In this document: positions 57,849 to 64,000 of the stretch, piece after piece
Position numbering within the stretch: the stretch's first letter is position 1
Layout of the letters: the number at the start of each line of letters is the position of its first letter
Assembly: GCF_023558375.1 (NCBI RefSeq)
Contig: NZ_CP083761.1
Coordinates: forward strand, 2,412,001 to 2,476,000
Length of the DNA stretch: 64,000 nucleotides
Direction: 5' to 3'
Source of the DNA: Chroococcidiopsis sp. CCMEE 29
GTDB lineage: Bacteria > Cyanobacteriota > Cyanobacteriia > Cyanobacteriales > Chroococcidiopsidaceae
The notes under the pieces: generated by a model
Told to the model about the DNA's origin: nothing
What the model saw: only the letters and a program-made list of their open reading frames with translations
The model's database searches: none
Program-made: the position numbers and the translations under genes

Positions 57849-57952
57849 TGGCGGATGCATACCGCTCTACAACCAACGTCGGCAGACATTGGTGCAAGCC
57901 TTAACGCGGTACGGGGAGCGTTATCATTCTTGGCGAAAATGCTACTCTGCAA
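57849..57952 (+). pseudogene. Relic duplicate of part of the MocR gene
   Basis: About 100 bp nearly identical to 49444-49545 of the MocR gene (for example CCAACGTCGGCAGACATTGG). It has a small deletion and several substitutions. No functional frame. A dispersed partial duplication. Confidence 0.85.
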
Positions 57953-58300
57953 GGCACTTGCAGCACCAGTTAAGCTGATGTGCCTTCAAGTTGCATGTTC
58001 AGAATCCTAGAAGACGCGGTGACGCGGCGACGCGGGGATGCAATTTAAATGCCGATTAGCTTAATACAGTCCAAAATCTAAAATCTAAAATCCAAAATTG
58101 ATAGCTATCTGATGGCACAGCTCCACAAAAAGTCTTCTGAATTAAAATTTCTTATATAGGAATCTGATTTGATTTGTGGGGCAGGCTTCCAGCCTGCACA
58201 GGCAAGATGCCCATCCCACATCTCACAGCTTATTTAGGATTGCTATAGTAGTCGAGAATATAATTCCACTAGGCAACGAACCCTCCCAAGGACAGGCAAG
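57953..58300. repeat. Intergenic repeats (short tandem and REP-like)
   Basis: GACGCGGTGACGCGGCGACG near 58014, AAAATCTAAAATCTAAAATCC near 58074, and GGGGCAGGCTTCCAGCCTGC near 58178 (relative of 33033). No gene. Confidence 0.7.
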
Positions 58301-58705
58301 ATGCCGTTCATTTATCAGCGTACCGTTCGATTTCAAGATACTGACGCTGCTGGCGTTGTTTATTTTGCTAATGTCTTAGCAATGTGTCATGAAGCTTATG
58401 AAGAATCGCTGGCAACATCTGGCATAAATCTCAAGTTATTCTTCAGTAACCCAGCGGTTGCCATTCCGATTGTTCATGCCGATGTAGATTTCTTGCGTCC
58501 TTTGTTTTGTGGAGACCAGGTAATTATTACCTTAATTCCTCAACACATGGGTAGCAATCAGTTTGAAATTGCTTACGCAATCAATACAGTAGAAGAGCAG
58601 CGAATTGCCAAGGCAGTTACTAGGCATGTTTGCATTAACGCAATGAGCAGAACTAAACAAAGTTTGCCAGGTGAAATCATGCAATGGTTTCAGCAGTGGG
58701 TTTAA
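58301..58705 (+). CDS. Hotdog thioesterase, likely 1,4-dihydroxy-2-naphthoyl-CoA hydrolase
   Basis: 134 residues. [35 protein letters not shown] is the 4-HBT/hotdog motif with the catalytic Asp. It hydrolyses DHNA-CoA in phylloquinone synthesis. The nearby menE, menC, menA genes support this assignment over a general acyl-CoA thioesterase. Length matches cyanobacterial MenI-type proteins. Confidence 0.87.
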   Translation: MPFIYQRTVRFQDTDAAGVVYFANVLAMCHEAYEESLATSGINLKLFFSNPAVAIPIVHADVDFLRPLFCGDQVIITLIPQHMGSNQFEIAYAINTVEEQRIAKAVTRHVCINAMSRTKQSLPGEIMQWFQQWV

Positions 58706-58905
58706 AAATCAAACCAGGTGAATAGAATTCGCAGCTACACAAACTAAGTCTGCCTACATGGGTTACTAGCCTCCTGTCCTGAACAGAGGTAGGAAAATCT
58801 CGACGATTTTCTACCAGGAGATTACCCACCTATTAGGAACACTTGAGAGCTAAACTCAATCATTAGTGGAGGTAAAACCATCCTTTTTAAAGAGTAAGTA
58901 AAACA

Positions 58906-59286
58906 ATGAAGGGAAAAGTAAAGTACAAACTAATCCCAGGGCTGCTGGCTACAAGTGTTTTGGGAACAGCGTTACTACCAGCTTCCCCTGCTAGTGCTGA
59001 CCTGATCAAAGATGCTGCTGTGGGTGCGGCTAGCAATGTTGTAACTGGGGCGGTACTCAAAAATGGTACAACTGCGGGTAATGCCGTTGGTGGTGCAGCG
59101 GCTGGCGCAGCAGTAGGTGCGACCCATAACAGAGCTAATGGTAGAGTTTCCAGCGTTGTCCAAGATGCCGCTGTGGGTGCTGTCACTAATGTAGTGACTG
59201 GAGAGGTTCTTAGAAATGGCAGAACTGTAGATAACGCCATTGGTGGTGCGGCAGCTGGTGTCGTCGTTAATGTCTCGAAAGACTAA
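58906..59286 (+). CDS. Secreted glycine-zipper-like protein with internal repeat
   Basis: 126 residues. Signal peptide KGKVKYKLIPGLLATSVLGTALLPASPASA. Two near-identical units follow: DAAVGAASNVVTGAVLKNG and DAAVGAVTNVVTGEVLRNG, each ending with NAVGGAAAG or NAIGGAAAG. The pattern suggests a membrane-associated glycine zipper. Function unknown. Confidence 0.72.
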   Translation: MKGKVKYKLIPGLLATSVLGTALLPASPASADLIKDAAVGAASNVVTGAVLKNGTTAGNAVGGAAAGAAVGATHNRANGRVSSVVQDAAVGAVTNVVTGEVLRNGRTVDNAIGGAAAGVVVNVSKD

Positions 59287-59382
59287 AGGTTCTCCTACTT
59301 CTAGCCCCAGTACGGGCGGGTTTAACCAAAATATTTGTTTGTGGCAGATCTCACAGAGAAACCCGCCCCTACGTCTCATGGC

Positions 59383-60783
59383 CTACAAGGATAGGGGCAG
59401 CAATTCTGTGGCTATCTGATATAAATGTTCGTGGTTAATTTTCCCCTGGGTGTTTCGGGGTAACTTTTGCAGAGAAATCCAATATTTAGGTTGTTTGAAT
59501 TTACTCAATTTATCTGTAATTGCAGCTTGCAATGTAGCAGGAGTAACAAATGAATTGTTAGGAACATAAATAGCTGTTACCACTTGCCCCCATTGGTGGT
59601 TAGGTAAGCCTATTACACAGACATCATCAACTAGATGCGTTGCTCTAATAGCTGCTTCTACTTCATTTGGATAGACGTTTTCACCGCCAGTAATAATTTT
59701 GTTACTGCTACGACCAACAACGTTTAAGTAACCTTGATTATTTAAGAAACCTATATCATCCAATTGAAAATGTTGGTTATTAGCAAATAATTCTGGGTAA
59801 TAACCTAGTGCTAAAGATTTAGCCTGAATAGTAATAATTCCTGTTTGATTTACCCCCAACACTTGATTTGTGGGGCTGTGAATAGTCACTTTGGCATGGG
59901 GTAAAACTTGACCACAGTGGTTGTAACCGTTGAGAAAATCTTTTGGTTTGAGGGTGGCAATCTGGGAGGCAGTTTCTGTCATGCCGTAGGTGGGTGCTAA
60001 ATGAATACCGTAGTGTCTTGCTTGTTCCAGTAGTTCCTGCCAAGCTGGCGCCCCCCCCAATAATACGGTTTGAAATTCGGATAGCCAGCTAGCTAGTGGT
60101 GGTTGCTGTAGCAGACGCTGCAACTGAGTTGGCACTAAGGATATGAAAAATTCAGATGGATTTATATCAGTTTTTTCACCAGCTTCCAGTGCTTTAAATG
60201 GCAGCACAACCAGTTGACCACCCGTTGTAAGCGATCGCAGAAATTGCATCAGACCGCTAACATGATAGAGCGGCAATACACAGAATGAATTGACTTGATT
60301 CAGTTGAAAATATTGCTGAAAACCTTGCACAGATGCCATTAAGGTTTCCCAGGTGTGGATGGCAAACCGAATCTTACCTGATGAACCACCCGTGGGAATC
60401 ATAATCCATTGGGGGTTGGCGATCGCAGGTTGAGGGCTAGGATAGTAATCTTTAATTGCCAATCCCCAATCTCCGTAGCCTAAAACTAAGTCTGGTTGCA
60501 CTAACTCAAAAACTTGTTGCCATTCCTGCTTTACCCAGTTGGGGTTACAAAGGAAAACAGGACAACCCGCTGCACAAGCGGCGATGAAACCGGCTAGAAA
60601 TTTCACTGGTTCGCGCTCAGCGAGGAGAATTTTTGGTACTGTTCCCTGCTGTAGCAGCTGCGTTAATTCTAAATACAATTGTTCAGCTAACTGAGTAAAT
60701 TGCTGGCTGCGATCGCAAATAAGCCAATTCTCAGCAGGGTTTTTGAGATACGCTATTGGTCTTTCCATAACTGCTCCAGCCAA
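59383..60783 (-). CDS. menE: o-Succinylbenzoate-CoA ligase
   Basis: 466 residues. Acyl-adenylate enzyme: IPTGGSSGKIRFA (P-loop-like), PTYGMTETASQIATL, and NVVGRSSNKIITGGENVYPNEVE with the C-terminal QGKINHEHLY. It activates OSB with CoA for phylloquinone synthesis. The start is at 60783 or M6 (60768). It overlaps menC by 31 bp, showing one operon. Confidence 0.95.
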   Translation of the reverse strand: MAGAVMERPIAYLKNPAENWLICDRSQQFTQLAEQLYLELTQLLQQGTVPKILLAEREPVKFLAGFIAACAAGCPVFLCNPNWVKQEWQQVFELVQPDLVLGYGDWGLAIKDYYPSPQPAIANPQWIMIPTGGSSGKIRFAIHTWETLMASVQGFQQYFQLNQVNSFCVLPLYHVSGLMQFLRSLTTGGQLVVLPFKALEAGEKTDINPSEFFISLVPTQLQRLLQQPPLASWLSEFQTVLLGGAPAWQELLEQARHYGIHLAPTYGMTETASQIATLKPKDFLNGYNHCGQVLPHAKVTIHSPTNQVLGVNQTGIITIQAKSLALGYYPELFANNQHFQLDDIGFLNNQGYLNVVGRSSNKIITGGENVYPNEVEAAIRATHLVDDVCVIGLPNHQWGQVVTAIYVPNNSFVTPATLQAAITDKLSKFKQPKYWISLQKLPRNTQGKINHEHLYQIATELLPLSL

Positions 60784-61862
60784 GTTTGAGCGTCATCGTC
60801 GAACCAGTGGTTAACCCCAAAACCAACAGCGCGATGATTTTGAGATAATTCAGCTGCTAAATTCAAGGCGGCAAGTCTGCCAACAGCCGTTTCAAATACA
60901 GATGAAAACACGGCATCAATTTTGTGTGCTTGGCAAAACTGCCGTAAACGGCGTGGGGAACCCGCGATCGCTGCCTTAATTACAAAAATCTCCCGCCAAC
61001 CCTGCTGATAACAAGTTTCCAGTTGAGCAAGTGTAGCAACAGATTCATCCAAGGCGATCAGGGTGGCATAGCAGCTACTTAATTCCAGCATTTGGGTAAA
61101 TTTCTCTACAGGCAGCGGTTGTTCGATGAATTCGATTTTGCTGGATAACTCCTTGTCACAACTCCAAAGCCATAAATTTGCTGCCTCATCAGTCAGTCCT
61201 CCATTAGCATCTAATCGCAGTTTTGCTGACACTGGTAGTGCTTGAGTGAGTAACTTAAAAATTTCCAGCTCATCTGCAATCGGATAAACCCCAATCTTCC
61301 ACTTAAAAGTGCGATATCCCCGATCCCACAAACTTTGCCAAGCCTGTAAAGCTGCCTCCCCAGCTGGCAATAATACACTGTAGGTGAGGGGCGAGGGGCG
61401 TAGACGCGCAAGCGGCTTCTCGAAGAGTGGGGCGAGGTGTGAGGAAGAGGATACGGAGACGCGGTGACGCGGTGACGCAGGGAATTTCTCCCCCTGCTTC
61501 CCCTGCTCTTCTAATCCCTGACCCCTGATCCCTGACCCCTGACCCCTTAATATTGCTTCAAGTGCTGATTCAAAGCCAAACTGACAGGCGGGTAAGTCAC
61601 TCGGAATTGAGAAAATCATCTCATTTGTGATTTTAGTTGGCAGCTGGCGGCAAAAATCTAGGGCTTGCTCTAAGCTTTCAGAACCAAACCAACTGATAGG
61701 CGCAATCTCACCGTAGCTGGCTAACCCCGTTTCATCACTGAGGCGGAGAATGATACCATCCCGAACATCCCAGATCCCGTGACTGGTTTGCAACGGAGAC
61801 TTAAATCTCCGCTGATAAGGATGAAACTCAAATCGGTAAGCTATTGCACATTTAACTTGCAT
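60753..61862 (-). CDS. menC: o-Succinylbenzoate synthase with a repeat-encoded insert
   Basis: 369 residues. Enolase superfamily: TFKWKIGVY (Lys), RLDANGGL, FIEQPLP, IALDESVA, VIKAAIAGSP. It dehydrates SHCHC to OSB. Residues ~105-160 are a low-complexity insert (RGQGSGIRGQG...ASPRHRVSVSSSS) encoded by GGGGTCA and GACGCGGT repeats; most MenC proteins lack it. The frame is intact and the catalytic residues lie after the insert. Confidence 0.94.
   Translation of the reverse strand: MQVKCAIAYRFEFHPYQRRFKSPLQTSHGIWDVRDGIILRLSDETGLASYGEIAPISWFGSESLEQALDFCRQLPTKITNEMIFSIPSDLPACQFGFESALEAILRGQGSGIRGQGLEEQGKQGEKFPASPRHRVSVSSSSHLAPLFEKPLARLRPSPLTYSVLLPAGEAALQAWQSLWDRGYRTFKWKIGVYPIADELEIFKLLTQALPVSAKLRLDANGGLTDEAANLWLWSCDKELSSKIEFIEQPLPVEKFTQMLELSSCYATLIALDESVATLAQLETCYQQGWREIFVIKAAIAGSPRRLRQFCQAHKIDAVFSSVFETAVGRLAALNLAAELSQNHRAVGFGVNHWFDDDAQTWLEQLWKDQ
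61383..61556. repeat. Short tandem repeats inside menC
   Basis: TGACGCGGTGACGCGG units near 61460 and CCCTGACCCC units near 61520-61550. Both repeat types are found elsewhere in the window (38884, 58014, 29455). They lie wholly within the menC reading frame and keep it open. Confidence 0.82.
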
Positions 61863-61967
61863 ATTCTTGAACTGGAGCTATTAATTCTTCTCCCCTTGCC
61901 TCCCCTGCCTCTCCTGCCTTCCCTGCTTGCCCTAACAAGCAAATTAGATGTTTAACAGCTTACTGCA

Positions 61968-62873
61968 TCAGCTGCCTGCAAGCAGGAAACCCAATCCCAA
62001 AAATAGCCCACTCCAAAAATGCACGGCTACGGCAATAAACTTGCAATTACTGACCAGTTCTGGCTGATTATGATATTGCTTCACGTGCTGGAATAATTGG
62101 AGGGCAAATGGTAGGCTAATCCAGCTAAGTAATGTCCAGACTGGGAAAATTCCTAAAATCACAAACATTCCCGTCAGTACATAAATACTGCCACCAAACC
62201 AAGGTAGTAGCTGGGCAGCCATTGCGGTGCCAAGACGAACGATGGGCGATCGCTTCCCTGCTGCTAAATCATCCTGAACTTGGTGGAAATGAGAGCAGAA
62301 CAAAATTAAACTGGTGACAATGCCGACGATCGTAGAGGCTGCTAAGCTCGTTACTGACCAAGTTTGAGTTTGACTGTAGTATGCTGCTGCTACTCCTAGG
62401 GGACCAAAGCAAAAGAAGCAAATAATTTCTCCTAACCCCTGATAACCTAAACGAAAAGGAGGTCCTTGGTAGCTGTAGCCCAACGCACAGCAAAGTAGGA
62501 TAATGCCAATTATAGTTAGGTCTCTTTGCCACCAAGCGATCGTTAGTATCTCCAGCAGCCCTAAAACTAAAAACAGGTTTCCTAGCCAGAAAATTAGATT
62601 TTTGTTACCAGTCAAATTAACTAAAGAATGGGCTTTATTTTTATCAACGCCCGTTTCTGAATCAAAGACATCATTACTGAGATTCATCCAAGCAAGAATG
62701 AAAACCGCAGCAGTTAAAAAAGCAGAAAATATTCCTCTGTTTATCGTCTTAGTTTCAGCAAAAGCAACAGCGGTTCCTACCCAGATTGGAATGATGGCAA
62801 CGCTGTACATCGGAGGCTTAATTGCCGCCATCCATAACTTTGTGTTTGGATATGAAATCAGCTTTGTAGTCAT
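61968..62873 (-). CDS. menA: 2-Carboxy-1,4-naphthoquinone phytyltransferase
   Basis: 301 residues, UbiA-type membrane prenyltransferase with about 8 helices. The first Asp-rich motif is NLSNDVFDSETGVDKNKAHS. The second is SHFHQVQDDLAAGKRSP. It attaches phytyl to the naphthoate ring of phylloquinone, the photosystem I electron carrier. Divergent from the isochorismate synthase gene. Confidence 0.93.
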   Translation of the reverse strand: MTTKLISYPNTKLWMAAIKPPMYSVAIIPIWVGTAVAFAETKTINRGIFSAFLTAAVFILAWMNLSNDVFDSETGVDKNKAHSLVNLTGNKNLIFWLGNLFLVLGLLEILTIAWWQRDLTIIGIILLCCALGYSYQGPPFRLGYQGLGEIICFFCFGPLGVAAAYYSQTQTWSVTSLAASTIVGIVTSLILFCSHFHQVQDDLAAGKRSPIVRLGTAMAAQLLPWFGGSIYVLTGMFVILGIFPVWTLLSWISLPFALQLFQHVKQYHNQPELVSNCKFIAVAVHFWSGLFLGLGFLLAGS

Positions 62874-63251
62874 GGGATGTAATTAATTAAATTGCCAGAA
62901 GCTGCTAATTTTTAAGGTTTGAGGTTTTGAGAACCTGACGCTAGCCCAAGCTCCCCCCTGTCGCTGACGAGGCTGCCAGTTGGAAAGAAAGCACGGTTTC
63001 CCTTGACGGTTCTTCTGTACCATAAATAAGGGGGTCAGTCCATCAAGCTAGCTGTCTATGCTGAGTGTAGGGCTGCATCCACAAGCTCAGCTTGAAACAG
63101 GGCGATCAGCCAGTGGGTATAATCACTTAACTGATGGTGGACAGCCGCCAGGGCGGCTATCGCTGGGTGAGTGTGTCACCTCTAGAAATACCATCATGAT
63201 TCAACAATCCTTAGGAACAGAAGTTTAAAAAAATTTACTATTTCGACCTCC
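62874..63251. other. Leader/promoter region before the isochorismate synthase
   Basis: Not coding. Several complementary pieces: GGGAGCTTG-type runs around 62945, GACAGCCGCCAGGGCGGCTATC hairpin near 63134, and CAGCTTG/CAAGCT near 63078. A TATAAT box occurs at about 63118. A structured leader is possible; no known riboswitch was recognised. Confidence 0.4.
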
Positions 63252-64000
63252 ATGCCAGTTTTACCGTGTCGTACCAATTTGTTTCCTTCTCACAGAGAGC
63301 TTTATCAATTTCTCTTAGCTGTGCAGCAAAACTGCCTCAAAAGCAAATGCACGCAAATTGTTAGTATTTCTTTGGAAGTTGAACAAATTGATCCTCTGGT
63401 TGTAATGGAAAATGTCTCTCAGCCAGATCAACTCAATTTTTACTTCGAGAACAAAGGTAAAAAAGAAGCGATCGCTGCTGTAGATGCCGTAACCAGATTA
63501 AAATTATCTGGCGAAAACCGCTTTGATCGAGCTCAAAAATTCATTCAATCCTGCCTTGCTAATACCAGCACTTTTGGCACCATTAATCACCCTTTTGCTG
63601 GACCTCACTTCTTTTGTAGCTTTGCCTTTTTTGATCGAACCAACCAAGCCGATTATCCATTCCCAGCCGCTACAGTTTTTCTACCTCGTTGGCAATTGGC
63701 ACGTCAGAGCGATCGCTGTGTCTTCGTCGCTAATTTAGTCATTAAGTTTGATATAAATCTTGAAATAGTTTTACAGCAATTATGGCAGGATTTTCAAGAA
63801 ATTATTTTATCAAAAACTAGCTTATATAGAAAGAAAAGCTTTAGGCAAGAATTAATTAAAACAGATGTAAGTAGCATTGATAACTTTAAAACATCAGTGC
63901 TATCTAGTTTGGCATCAATCCGAGAGAATCATTTGCACAAAATTGTACTTGCCCACGCAATTGATGTTAATTCCAGTGGTCCTTTTAACCTGTTTCAGTG
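63252..64000 (+). CDS. menF: Isochorismate synthase (3' end outside window)
   Basis: Open frame from ATG 63252 to the window edge, about 249 codons. It encodes the N-terminal half typical of isochorismate synthases (HPFAGPHFFCSFAFFD, FPAATVFLPRWQLARQ) and ends at the core KIVLAHAIDV, just before the chorismate site. It converts chorismate to isochorismate, the first step to phylloquinone. Divergent from menA. Confidence 0.9.
   Translation, partial: MPVLPCRTNLFPSHRELYQFLLAVQQNCLKSKCTQIVSISLEVEQIDPLVVMENVSQPDQLNFYFENKGKKEAIAAVDAVTRLKLSGENRFDRAQKFIQSCLANTSTFGTINHPFAGPHFFCSFAFFDRTNQADYPFPAATVFLPRWQLARQSDRCVFVANLVIKFDINLEIVLQQLWQDFQEIILSKTSLYRKKSFRQELIKTDVSSIDNFKTSVLSSLASIRENHLHKIVLAHAIDVNSSGPFNLFQ

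Overview
The window looks like chromosome from a cyanobacterium. The phylloquinone genes menI-type thioesterase, menE, menC, menA and an isochorismate synthase sit together. The HIP1 octamer GCGATCGC is frequent, there are cyanobacterial short tandem repeats (GGGGTCA, GACGCGGT, TTTTGGA types), a CYP110-like P450, a KGK-domain protein and an RRM-type RNA-binding protein. No rRNA, tRNA or CRISPR array was seen. Species cannot be fixed from this.

Layout. 1-2.5 kb: partial P450 and a CPA1 antiporter, then a TnpB relic. 3.4-8.1 kb: glycosyltransferase, UDP-galactopyranose mutase and a glycoside-hydrolase/RmlD fusion in one operon. 8.3-9.9 kb: tandem ABM-domain protein and AraC regulator. 10.0-26.3 kb: a DUF433/DUF5615 toxin-antitoxin pair whose toxin gene is split by a 15,645-bp segment with 23-bp terminal inverted repeats and a 9-bp target duplication. 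The inside of that segment is a decayed integron: a 47-codon relic of a tyrosine (IntI-type) integrase, two attI-like cores, about 40-bp iterated repeats, and seven good plus one degenerate attC sites. The cassettes encode an ABC-ATPase/TOPRIM-like pair, a PD-(D/E)xK-like protein, several toxin-antitoxin sets, a frameshifted glycosyltransferase, ABM and NTF2-like enzymes, and a methionine aminopeptidase. This is the most notable part of the window.

26.4-35.6 kb: pyrG, a cell-wall amidase, a coiled-coil/winged-helix gene split by an IS5-type element, small cyanobacterial proteins, a GT4 glycosyltransferase and an RRM protein. 36.4-38.8 kb: an operon of two HtrA-like proteases and a NarL-type regulator whose phospho-acceptor Asp is Glu. 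39.6-49.7 kb: MATE transporter, decayed AraC and ogt genes, a glutamine amidotransferase, an RND pump broken by an IS1595-type element with a deletion, an LLM monooxygenase and a divergent MocR regulator with operator-like repeats. 49.7-53.0 kb: three nested layers, a Uma2-type gene split by a TnpB (IS605-type) element that is itself split by an ISKra4-type element. 53.1-59.3 kb: STAND-type ATPase, PEP-CTERM protein, two exported ferritin-like proteins, the thioesterase and a glycine-rich secreted protein. 59.4-64 kb: menE-menC-menA on the minus strand and the start of the isochorismate synthase on the plus strand.

The window is rich in insertions and decay. In four cases (toxin, coiled-coil gene, TnpB, and with some loss Uma2) the host reading frame can be rebuilt across the insertion, which fixes the element ends. 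Several breaks are single-base changes in homopolymers (glycosyltransferase, IS1595 transposase), so sequencing error must be excluded there.
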